Below are positions 7,917 through 15,462 of a stretch of 19,579 nt of DNA, one piece after another (the first letter of the stretch is position 1; every line of letters begins with the position of its first letter). Under the pieces are notes generated by a model. It was not told the origin of the DNA, searched no databases, and saw nothing but the letters and a program-made list of their open reading frames with translations. The stretch is from Bacteroidota bacterium (GTDB lineage: Bacteria; Bacteroidota; Bacteroidia; Bacteroidales; Bacteroidaceae), in NCBI GenBank assembly GCA_023415545.1, contig JAEZKJ010000138.1, positions 1 through 19,579 on the forward strand, given 5' to 3'. A program made the translations under genes and the position numbers.

Positions 7917-10097
7917 TTAATTTATCTCTTTCACGCTAATAGCAAAACCGCCACCATTAGCAGCTGTTATATTCATCTTACTCTTATTTGTAATTACCTC
8001 CTTTTTTATAATATAAGATTGTGGATTAGTTTTCCAATCAGCATCTTTGCCATCTTGGTAAACTGTAGCCATATATTTTTTCCCTTTATCAAGGAAATTA
8101 AAATCAATTTTTGACTTATGTCCCCCTTCACCGGCAGTACATCCTATATACCAATCATTACTACCTTTTGCCTTTCTAGCAATGGTTATATATTCACCTG
8201 GTTCAGCTTCAAGATATTTAGTAACATCCCAATCTAAAGCAACATCTTTAATGAATTGGAATGCATCCATAAATCTCTCATAATTCTCAGGAATATCTGC
8301 AGCCATTTGCAAAGGGCTATACATAGTAACATAAAGAGCAAGCTGTCGAGCTAATGTAGAACGCACTTGTGAGGTATTATTGGGATTCATAATACTACAA
8401 TTTGTTTCAAAAATCCCCGGGGTATAATCCATAGGACCACCAATAAGTCGGGTAAAAGGTAAGATTGTAGTGTGGTTAACGTTATTACCCCCGAACGATT
8501 CGTATTCTGTGCCTCTTGCCGATTCATTACCAATAAGGTTAGGGTAGGTTCTACATAATCCTGTTGGTCTAACAGCTTCGTGTGCATTAACCATTATTTT
8601 GTAATCAGCAGCTTTTTTTACAGCATATAGATAATGGTTATTCATCCATTGACCATAGTGATGCTCTCCCCTAGGAATAATATCACCCACATAACCACTC
8701 TTTACGGAGTTGTATCCATTTTCTACCATAAATTTGTAAGCAGCATCCATGTGACGCTCATAATTACGTACTGAAGATGATGTTTCGTGATGCATCATAA
8801 GGCGAACACCCTTTGATTTAGCATAGTTTTGCAAAGCTTTCACATCAAAATCAGGATAAGGAGTAACAAAGTCAAAGACATAATCTTTGCTATGTCCAAA
8901 CCAATCCTCCCAACCTTCATTCCATCCTTCAACTAATATTTGAGAAAAACCATGTTTGGCAGCGAAATCAATGTATTTCTTAACATTTTCTGTATTTGCT
9001 GAGTGACGTCCATTTGGCTTTGTCTTTTTATAATCAGTAATTCCTAATTTTACGCTTGGTAATTCATCAGTATAGGCCCAACTTCCTTTGTTAGTTATCA
9101 TATCCCACCATACACCTATATACTTAACAGGCTTGATCCATGATGTATCTTCAATTTTACAAGGCTCATTTAAGTTTAGTGTAATACGAGATGCTAAGAT
9201 ATCACGCGCATCATCACTGACAATGATGGTACGCCATGGAGATTGACAAGGAGTTTGCATATATCCCTTATCTCCTTGTGCATCGGGAGTAAGCCAAGAT
9301 TCAAAAATCATATTCTTATCATCAAGATTAAGATGCATACATGAGTAATCAACAAGTGCTGCTTCGTGAATATTTAAATATAGACCATCCTCAGTTTTCA
9401 TCATTAGTGCTGTCTGTACACCTGTTGGAGAGAATACTGTTTGAGAAGAGTTAGGAGTAATTGCTTTTTTCATCAAACCTCTAATTTCTGATAATTTTGA
9501 GGTAGTGTAATCATACTCCTGTGTGTCATAATCTCCAGGAATCCAGAATGCTTTGTGATCCCCATTCATCGCAAATTGGGAATGTTCTTCCTTTATAACA
9601 AAATAGTTTAAATTTTGTTGTTGAGGAAATTCATATCTAAAACCAAGTCCATCGTTAAATAGTCGGAAACGTATCAACATAGTCCTATCTGTTTTGGCTT
9701 GGTAAAGTGTTACTAGAAGCTCGTTATAGCAGTTTTTTATCTCTTTTTCTTCTCCCCAGACAGGTTGCCAATTTTCATTAAAACTTGATGTTTTTGTCTC
9801 TTTTAAAATAAAATCATTCTGTAAATTTGTTTTAGAATCATAATTATTTTCAATATTATCTTTCCATTCAAAATCTGTTTTCTTATTTGGATCCTCTTTT
9901 TTTAGCTCTAAACCAAGTTTACTTGGTTTAATAACAAGTTTATTGTTAAAACTCAAATCGTAGGTAGGAGCACCATCTTTGTCAACAGAAAAAGTCAATT
10001 TTAAATTACCATCAGGAGATGAAATAGATGTTTGTGAGTTTATTGATAGTGAAAAACAAATTAATAGTAATGTAAGTGTTATTTCTTTTATTTTCAT
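7917..10097 (-). CDS. susB: GH97 alpha-glucosidase SusB
   Basis: A 726-residue GH97 enzyme, near the length of B. theta SusB (738). An N-terminal signal peptide (ending near SINSQ, no lipobox) sends it to the periplasm. There it releases glucose from the non-reducing ends of malto-oligosaccharides, by the inverting, calcium-dependent mechanism known for SusB. The residues known for SusB appear at nearly the same numbers: Glu194 (DTQEYDY), Glu438 (MHHETS), Lys466 (SVKSGY), Glu507 (NAHEAVR), Glu525 (GNESARG) and Glu531 (GTEYESF). These match the B. theta Ca-binding Glu194/508/526, bases Glu439/508, acid Glu532 and Lys467. Having both base glutamates supports the inverting GH97 branch rather than the retaining alpha-galactosidase branch. 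The N-terminal half is the beta-sandwich domain, the middle the barrel, and the last 90 residues a C-terminal beta domain. It is flanked by upstream gaps of 204 bp (from susA) and 151 bp (to susC). Confidence 0.96.
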   Translation of the reverse strand: MKIKEITLTLLLICFSLSINSQTSISSPDGNLKLTFSVDKDGAPTYDLSFNNKLVIKPSKLGLELKKEDPNKKTDFEWKDNIENNYDSKTNLQNDFILKETKTSSFNENWQPVWGEEKEIKNCYNELLVTLYQAKTDRTMLIRFRLFNDGLGFRYEFPQQQNLNYFVIKEEHSQFAMNGDHKAFWIPGDYDTQEYDYTTSKLSEIRGLMKKAITPNSSQTVFSPTGVQTALMMKTEDGLYLNIHEAALVDYSCMHLNLDDKNMIFESWLTPDAQGDKGYMQTPCQSPWRTIIVSDDARDILASRITLNLNEPCKIEDTSWIKPVKYIGVWWDMITNKGSWAYTDELPSVKLGITDYKKTKPNGRHSANTENVKKYIDFAAKHGFSQILVEGWNEGWEDWFGHSKDYVFDFVTPYPDFDVKALQNYAKSKGVRLMMHHETSSSVRNYERHMDAAYKFMVENGYNSVKSGYVGDIIPRGEHHYGQWMNNHYLYAVKKAADYKIMVNAHEAVRPTGLCRTYPNLIGNESARGTEYESFGGNNVNHTTILPFTRLIGGPMDYTPGIFETNCSIMNPNNTSQVRSTLARQLALYVTMYSPLQMAADIPENYERFMDAFQFIKDVALDWDVTKYLEAEPGEYITIARKAKGSNDWYIGCTAGEGGHKSKIDFNFLDKGKKYMATVYQDGKDADWKTNPQSYIIKKEVITNKSKMNITAANGGGFAISVKEIN

Positions 10098-10159
10098 ATT
10101 AGTATATATTAAAATGTCAGTTCAAATAAATAGATAGTTTAAAATGAGCACTACTATTA

Positions 10160-10167
10160 CAAATTTA
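10160..10167 (-). promoter_or_regulatory. Bacteroidetes -7-like element upstream of susB
   Basis: On the minus strand TAAATTTG matches the Bacteroidetes -7 consensus TAnnTTTG and would place transcription start about 57 nt before the susB ATG. No convincing -33 TTTG/TTG lies at the usual spacing, as can happen at activator-dependent promoters. The 204-bp gap from susA shows no strong terminator, so read-through from susA is also possible. Confidence 0.4.
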
Positions 10168-10224
10168 TATTTTGTGTATATTGTTAATTTTATACATAAA
10201 AAAAATATAAATCTTTTAATAGCA

Positions 10225-10246
10225 GATAAATTATTAAACTGTTGAC
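10225..10246. promoter_or_regulatory. Candidate SusR-type operator upstream of susB
   Basis: The stretch begins GATAAATTATTAA (exact copy at 7822-7834 upstream of susC) and ends TTATTAAACTGTTGAC, which matches 12338-12353 between susA and susR at 14 of 16 positions. It lies about 58 bp upstream of the candidate susB -7 element, a position suited to an activator site. The assignment to SusR is inference. Confidence 0.3.
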
Positions 10247-10301
10247 AAATAGGTTGTTACAATTTGTATTACAGCTAAAAAATATAACTCTTTATTAAGT
10301 T

Positions 10302-12155
10302 TTAAAACTCTAAAATCAAGATATCCCTGTTTGTTAATTGTATCTGATTATTTAAATCAACAATGTTACCGTCAATTATATTTTTAGCTTTATTTTTAGG
10401 AATCACCTCTTTATAGAGTGATAACTCTAAAGTCTGATTTTTGCTTGTACCATTTAGTATAACTAAGATAGATTTATCACCTAATTTTCTTTGATATACA
10501 TAAACACCATGTTGTGGAGGATAATGTTTTATTGCCCCCTTAGCAATAAGTTCACTATTTTCATGCCTCCAATGTAATATTTTTTTTAAAAAATTGAAAA
10601 TTATGTTTTGTCTATCATCTCTTCCTTGTTCACTAAAAAAATTATTTTTATCTCCTTCCCATCCACCGGGGAAATCACATCTTAACATTCCATCTCCATT
10701 GGCCTTATCGCCTGTCATCAAAACTTCATCTCCGTAGTAGAGTTGTGGTATACCACGAGTGGTCAACATAAATGATATAGCTTGTTTATATCTATTAAGG
10801 TTACTGGTATCTTTAGGTTGAGCATAATATCGAGAAGTATCATGATTATCTAAAAACACTAGTAGATTGTGAGGATTGCTGTACACGAAATCTTGTGAAA
10901 GATATTCGTAAATATTAAATAATCCTCCATTCCACTCACCCGTTTCTCCTGTAAAAGCATAATTCATTATTCCTTGCAAAGGAAAGTCCATTACTGAAGG
11001 CAGATTTGAGTTTTTGGGTGATGCAAGCTTACTATCTTTTTGCCAATATGATACTAGTACGTTACTATTCAACCAACATTCACCTACAATATTAAATCTT
11101 GGATATTCATTCAATACCTTTTTACACCATCGAGACATCATGTCAAAATCTGCATAAGGATGAGTATCCTGACGAATCCCATTAATTCCCGAGTATTCTA
11201 TCCACCAAATGCTATTTTGAATAAGGAAATCTTCAACAAGACGATTATTATGATTTAAATCAGGCATAACCGTATCGAACCATCCTTTTTCAGCGGATAT
11301 TTTAACTGCTTCGGATGCATATGGATCCGATTGTGAAATAGTTTGAAAGGAGCAAGGGGTATATTGATCTCCATTATGGAACCAATCTTTTGATGGCATA
11401 TCCTCAAATAGATAGCTATTGCGTCCACAATGATTAAATATCATATCCATAATAACCTTTATACCTTTTTCATGTGAAAAGTCTACAAATTTTTTGAACT
11501 CCTCATTTGTCCCAAAACGTCTGTCTATTTGGTAATAATCAGTTATAGCATAACCATGATATGATGTTTGTGTCATATCATTTTCTAATAGAGGGTTAAA
11601 CCATATAGCTGTAATACCAAGATCTTTGAGGTAGTCAAGTTTATTTTCAACCCCTTTTATATCTCCACCATGCCGTGCCGATGGGTTACTTCTATCAACA
11701 CTCTTTTCACGCATTCCTTTTATTACGTCATTGCCGGTGTCTCCATTGCTAAATCTGTCGGGCATAATAAGATATAGAACATCTTGCGCTGTGAAACCCT
11801 CAACCAGTGATGAATTAACTTTACGTTGCTTTAGTTCATAAGGTACAATGGTTTTCTTGTTATCTTTTGATAGAATAAAATTAAATTTCTGAGCTTTTGC
11901 TTTGGCAATATCCAGATAGATAATCAGATAATTGGGATTATCAACCTTAACAATCTCTTTTATTTTTATGTCACCTGTTGATAATGATACATTATCGGTG
12001 TATAAATTATCGCCATACATCATTACCTGAAGAGTTGTGTCTTTCATCCCAGCCCACCAGAATGTAGGGGATAACTTCTTTATATTTCCCGCAATAACGT
12101 AATTATTTAATAATGGGAATATTAGTAGTGCAATAATTAAATTAAATTTTTTCAT
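10302..12155 (-). CDS. susA: SusA-like periplasmic neopullulanase/alpha-amylase (GH13)
   Basis: A 617-residue GH13 enzyme, essentially the length of B. theta SusA. The signal peptide (MKKFNLIIALLIFPLL..., likely cut after Ala22) has no lipobox, so the enzyme should be soluble in the periplasm. Residues about 24-110 form the immunoglobulin-like N-terminal domain typical of cyclomaltodextrinases (SPTFWWAGMKD). The barrel starts at VLYLIMPDRFSNGD, a calcium-site and start motif of the family. The catalytic residues are visible: Asp330 in GIRQDTHPY (nucleophile), Glu359 in IVGECW (acid/base) and Asp439 in FLDNHDTSRY. MDMIFNHCG is conserved region I. A C-terminal beta domain covers about 540-617. 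It shortens imported oligosaccharides before SusB acts. It is transcribed divergently from susR with a 220-bp gap. Confidence 0.94.
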   Translation of the reverse strand: MKKFNLIIALLIFPLLNNYVIAGNIKKLSPTFWWAGMKDTTLQVMMYGDNLYTDNVSLSTGDIKIKEIVKVDNPNYLIIYLDIAKAKAQKFNFILSKDNKKTIVPYELKQRKVNSSLVEGFTAQDVLYLIMPDRFSNGDTGNDVIKGMREKSVDRSNPSARHGGDIKGVENKLDYLKDLGITAIWFNPLLENDMTQTSYHGYAITDYYQIDRRFGTNEEFKKFVDFSHEKGIKVIMDMIFNHCGRNSYLFEDMPSKDWFHNGDQYTPCSFQTISQSDPYASEAVKISAEKGWFDTVMPDLNHNNRLVEDFLIQNSIWWIEYSGINGIRQDTHPYADFDMMSRWCKKVLNEYPRFNIVGECWLNSNVLVSYWQKDSKLASPKNSNLPSVMDFPLQGIMNYAFTGETGEWNGGLFNIYEYLSQDFVYSNPHNLLVFLDNHDTSRYYAQPKDTSNLNRYKQAISFMLTTRGIPQLYYGDEVLMTGDKANGDGMLRCDFPGGWEGDKNNFFSEQGRDDRQNIIFNFLKKILHWRHENSELIAKGAIKHYPPQHGVYVYQRKLGDKSILVILNGTSKNQTLELSLYKEVIPKNKAKNIIDGNIVDLNNQIQLTNRDILILEF

Positions 12156-12182
12156 ATTTAATAAGGATTATACGTTTTATGT

Positions 12183-12190
12183 CAAAATTA
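12183..12190 (-). promoter_or_regulatory. Bacteroidetes -7-like element upstream of susA
   Basis: On the minus strand TAATTTTG fits TAnnTTTG and predicts a leader of about 22 nt before the susA ATG. The 220-bp susA-susR gap has no clear -33 element at standard spacing. For susR the nearest resemblance is TATAATTTG at 12312-12320 on the plus strand, with a spacer one base too long. Confidence 0.4.
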
Positions 12191-12337
12191 TCAAGTTACA
12201 ACATTTTTTTGTTTTACTAGAATATTTATATAAATGTATAATTACATTAAATGTTTGAAACTAAGCCGTTTTATTTATTTTATAATATGAAAAATATAAA
12301 TGATTAATAAAGTATAATTTGATTATATGTACTATAT

Positions 12338-12353
12338 TTATCAAATTGTTGAC
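12338..12353. promoter_or_regulatory. Candidate SusR-type operator between susA and susR
   Basis: TTATCAAATTGTTGAC matches the susB upstream copy (10231-10246) at 14 of 16 positions, including an unbroken TGTTGAC. It lies 148 bp upstream of the susA -7-like element and 22 bp before the susR ATG at 12376, so it could serve susA activation, susR autoregulation or both. Inference only. Confidence 0.28.
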
Positions 12354-12375
12354 CTTAAAATTTTATTCAGAAGAT

Positions 12376-13965
12376 ATGAAAAAGTTCTTTTCTCTATCTC
12401 TATTATTTAGCATACTTTGCATATCAGTATATGCAGATGTAAAACCATATAGCACAGTAATAAATAGACTTGACAATGTAATTGATAACAAGGGTAAGTA
12501 TTTATTAAAACGAGAAAATAATATTGAATCTTTAAAATCTCAAATTAGCAGTTGTTATAATCGAACGGATTTATATAAACTATATAATACCCTATATTCT
12601 GAATTTTTACATTTTCAAACAGATTCAGCTTTGTCATGTGTGTGCATGATGAGTAAAATTGTAGAAGATAATAATGATGCCTTGATTAATGATTTGGTTA
12701 TAAAGAAATCAGAAGTTTATGGACTGATGGGCATGTATAATGAGGCTAATGAATTACTTCAAAGTATAGATAAATCAAAATTAAACAGGGAACTTTTAAA
12801 TTATTATTATCGCACCTACAGAGCATACTATGGATGGCTCGCTGATTATACTGTAGGAGGTGATGAAAAGAAAAAATATTTATATAAAACTAAAGAATAC
12901 AGAGATTCTATTATAATTACTACAGACAATGAAATTGATAGAGGAATCGTTGAGGCTGAAAAGTATACAATTAATGGCCGTCCTGATTCCTCTTTAATTT
13001 TGCTAAATTCTCTTCTTAATAAATCACCTAATCGCCAGCAAAAAGCATATATAAACTATACAATTTCGGATACCTATGCAGCAATGGGGAATAAAGAAAA
13101 ACAGATATATTATCTTGCTAATACAGCAATAGTAGATCTTGAAAATGGTACTCGTGAATATGCTTCATTACAAAAATTAGCTCAACTAATGTTTGAAGTT
13201 GGAGATATTGATAGAGCATACCGTTATTTAAGTCAATCAATGGAAGATGCTGTGGCATGTAATGCGCGATTAAGATTCATTGAGGTAACAAAATTCTTTC
13301 CTATTATTGATAAGGCATATAAAATTAAAGAAGAGAAGGCACAAAATATATCAAATATATTACTTATAAGCATAAGCATTCTCTCTGTTTTTCTGCTTGC
13401 TGCAATATTTTATCTCTATTCATGGATGAAAAAACTTTCAGAAATGCGTCTTAATTTGAGTACAGCAAATGAACAGCTACAAAATGTCAATAAAGAGTTG
13501 GAACAGACCGGTTATATTAAGGTAGTTTATATAGGACGTTATTTAGATAAATGTGTGAATTATCTTGATAAAATAGAGCAATATAGGCGATCATTAGTCA
13601 AATTAGCTATGGCATCAAAGATAGATGAGCTTTTTAAAGCTATAAAGTCGGAAGAGTTTATTAAAGATGAAAGAAAAGATTTTTATCATGAATTCGATAA
13701 ATCGTTCATAGAACTTTTCCCACATTTTATTGATAAGTTTAATAATTTATTGGTCGAGGATGCTAGAATTTATCCAAAATATGGTGAGATACTTACCACT
13801 GAACTTCGTATATTTGCTTTAATCAAACTAGGAGTCACTGACAGTAATAGCATTGCTCATTTCTTAGGATATTCCTTGGCAACTATCTATAATTATAGAA
13901 GTAAACTGCGAAATAAAGCTAAAGGAGATAAATATAATTTTGAAGAAGAAGTGATGAAATTATAA
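12376..13965 (+). CDS. susR: SusR-type membrane-bound starch-responsive regulator
   Basis: A 529-residue protein with the SusR layout. The signal peptide (MKKFFSLSLLFSILCISVYA, cut before Asp21) leads a periplasmic helical TPR-like sensor region (about 21-325). A single membrane span (about 327-349, ILLISISILSVFLLAAIFYLYSW) and a short coiled coil (about 350-372) follow. The cytoplasmic part ends in a helix-turn-helix (about 472-520, LTTELRIFALIKLGVTDSNSIAHFLGYSLATIYNYRSKLR). In B. theta, SusR senses maltose or longer oligosaccharides in the periplasm and activates the sus genes; the same is inferred here. The start at 12376 is chosen because it begins the signal peptide directly. An in-frame ATG at 12319 would add 19 residues before it. 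It is divergent from susA and 65 bp ahead of the transporter gene, probably co-transcribed with it. Confidence 0.9.
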   Translation: MKKFFSLSLLFSILCISVYADVKPYSTVINRLDNVIDNKGKYLLKRENNIESLKSQISSCYNRTDLYKLYNTLYSEFLHFQTDSALSCVCMMSKIVEDNNDALINDLVIKKSEVYGLMGMYNEANELLQSIDKSKLNRELLNYYYRTYRAYYGWLADYTVGGDEKKKYLYKTKEYRDSIIITTDNEIDRGIVEAEKYTINGRPDSSLILLNSLLNKSPNRQQKAYINYTISDTYAAMGNKEKQIYYLANTAIVDLENGTREYASLQKLAQLMFEVGDIDRAYRYLSQSMEDAVACNARLRFIEVTKFFPIIDKAYKIKEEKAQNISNILLISISILSVFLLAAIFYLYSWMKKLSEMRLNLSTANEQLQNVNKELEQTGYIKVVYIGRYLDKCVNYLDKIEQYRRSLVKLAMASKIDELFKAIKSEEFIKDERKDFYHEFDKSFIELFPHFIDKFNNLLVEDARIYPKYGEILTTELRIFALIKLGVTDSNSIAHFLGYSLATIYNYRSKLRNKAKGDKYNFEEEVMKL

Positions 13966-14030
13966 ACTAAGACTATAAACTAGAACTAAGAACAGAAAGA
14001 CTATAACTTTTTTTTTAACTAACTAAAACT
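13966..14030 (+). repeat. Short repetitive A-rich leader between susR and the transporter
   Basis: The 65-bp spacer has AGACTATAA twice (13970-13978 and 13998-14006, 28 nt apart), several ACTAA units and a run of nine T (14008-14016). No stem precedes the T-run, so it does not look like a terminator. It may be an A-rich translation leader or slipped-strand duplication. Confidence 0.5.
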
Positions 14031-15386
14031 ATGAGCCAAATTAAAGATTTAAGTTTTATGAAGCTTTGGAACATAAGTTTCGGCTTCTTTGGAGTTCAAA
14101 TTGCTTATGCTCTTCAAAGTGCAAACATAAGTAGGATATTTTCAACTCTTGGTGCTGATCCACATAATCTGAGTTATTTTTGGATTCTCCCTCCTTTAGC
14201 GGGTATTATTGTTCAACCTATTGTTGGCTCTATGAGTGATCGAACTTGGACACGTTTTGGCAGAAGAATCCCATATTTATTTGCCGGAGCTATTATTGCA
14301 GTAATTGTGATGGCTCTATTACCAAATGCAGGAAGTTTTGGACTTAACAGTTCTTCTGCTATGATTTTCGGACTAATATCTTTAATGTTTCTTGATACCT
14401 CAATAAATATGGCTATGCAACCATTTAAGATGATGGTAGGAGATATGGTGAATGAGAAACAAAAAGGATTAGCTTACTCTATTCAAAGTTTTCTTTGTAA
14501 TGCAGGTAGTCTTGCAGGTTATCTATTCCCATTTATTTTCGCAGCTATAGGGATTAGTAACATAGCTCCCAAAGGAGTAATACCCGATTCTGTAAAATAT
14601 TCCTTCTATATTGGTGCAATAATTCTTATTCTGTGTGTAATATATACTACAATAAAAGTTAAGGAGATGCCTCCTAAAGAATATGCTGAGTGCCATGGAA
14701 TAACTGAAAAAGAGAAGAATGAAAAGAGTAATATGATAAAATTACTTGTAAAAGCACCTAAAGTTTTTTGGACTGTAGGACTTGTTCAATTTTTCTGTTG
14801 GGCTGCTTTTATGTTTATGTGGACTTATACTAATGGAACAGTTGCTGCAAATGTGTTCGATACTCCTGTTATTCAAACTGTTGTTGATGGAGCAATTGTT
14901 GTAAAACTTAATACTCAATCTATTCAGTATCAAAATGCCGGTGACTGGGTCGGTATTCTGTTTGCTGTCCAAGCAATTGGTTCTGTCATTTGGGCTACAG
15001 TAATACCACTTTTCAACAATCGGAAGTTTGCTTATTCCTTAAGCCTTTTGCTTGGAGGATTAGGATTTATTTCAATATTCTTTATTGAGAATCAATATGC
15101 ACTGTTTTTCTCATTCATATTGATAGGCTTTGCTTGGGCTGCAATGCTTGCATTACCATTTACTTTACTTACTAATGCTCTTAAAGGTGGACATATGGGT
15201 ACCTATTTAGGTCTTTTTAATGGAACAATATGTATCCCACAAATTGTTGCAGCTGCATTGGGTGGAACAATTTTGAATATGTTTACTTTATCTGGAAATA
15301 TTGCTCCGGAAGTTGATATGCTTGTAATTGCAGGTCTTTTTCTAATTATTGGAGCCGGATGTGTATTCTTGATTAAAGAAAAATAA
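14031..15386 (+). CDS. Inner-membrane MFS sugar transporter (SLC45/GPH-like, predicted maltose/maltodextrin)
   Basis: A 451-residue, strongly hydrophobic protein with about twelve membrane spans in two halves separated by a charged loop near residue 210-240 (KVKEMPPKEYAECHGITEKEKNEK). The loop after span 2 carries GSMSDRTWTRFGRRIPY (Asp70 to Arg79), the charged motif of the GPH/SLC45 branch of sugar-cation symporters. The N-terminus starts directly with LSFMKLWNISFGFFGVQIAYALQ and has no cleavable signal. Relatives in Bacteroidetes are annotated as maltose/malto-oligosaccharide transporters. Placement between susR and malQ supports uptake of maltose or short maltodextrins from periplasm to cytoplasm, probably driven by H+ or Na+. 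The second half has an unusually long loop of about 30 residues around FDTPVIQTVVDGAIVVKLNTQ. It ends 76 bp before the convergent malQ stop. Substrate is inferred from family and context. Confidence 0.87.
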   Translation: MSQIKDLSFMKLWNISFGFFGVQIAYALQSANISRIFSTLGADPHNLSYFWILPPLAGIIVQPIVGSMSDRTWTRFGRRIPYLFAGAIIAVIVMALLPNAGSFGLNSSSAMIFGLISLMFLDTSINMAMQPFKMMVGDMVNEKQKGLAYSIQSFLCNAGSLAGYLFPFIFAAIGISNIAPKGVIPDSVKYSFYIGAIILILCVIYTTIKVKEMPPKEYAECHGITEKEKNEKSNMIKLLVKAPKVFWTVGLVQFFCWAAFMFMWTYTNGTVAANVFDTPVIQTVVDGAIVVKLNTQSIQYQNAGDWVGILFAVQAIGSVIWATVIPLFNNRKFAYSLSLLLGGLGFISIFFIENQYALFFSFILIGFAWAAMLALPFTLLTNALKGGHMGTYLGLFNGTICIPQIVAAALGGTILNMFTLSGNIAPEVDMLVIAGLFLIIGAGCVFLIKEK

Positions 15387-15401
15387 AAACTTAAATAAAA
15401 T

Positions 15402-15444
15402 AATCGCCATATCTATCTCCTTAAAAGAGAATGATATGGCGATT
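15402..15444. terminator. Bidirectional terminator between the transporter gene and malQ
   Basis: AATCGCCATATC (15402-15413) and its exact complement (15433-15444) form a 12-bp stem. A second small stem (TCTC/GAGA) lies within, giving a short loop. An A-tract precedes it and a T-tract follows, so it can stop transcription from both convergent genes. Confidence 0.85.
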
Positions 15445-15462
15445 TTAGTATATAATAGCGAT

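Noticed and set aside
10298..10309. AGTTTTAAAACT at the end of susA as a terminator
   Set aside because: The stem would be almost all A-T, overlaps the stop codon and lacks a following T-run.
12319..12375. Upstream in-frame ATG as the susR start
   Set aside because: It would put 19 residues before a standard signal peptide and overlap promoter-like sequence; the ATG at 12376 begins the signal peptide directly.
14008..14016. Run of nine T after susR as an intrinsic terminator
   Set aside because: No GC-containing stem precedes it; the 65-bp gap is better read as an A/T-rich leader.
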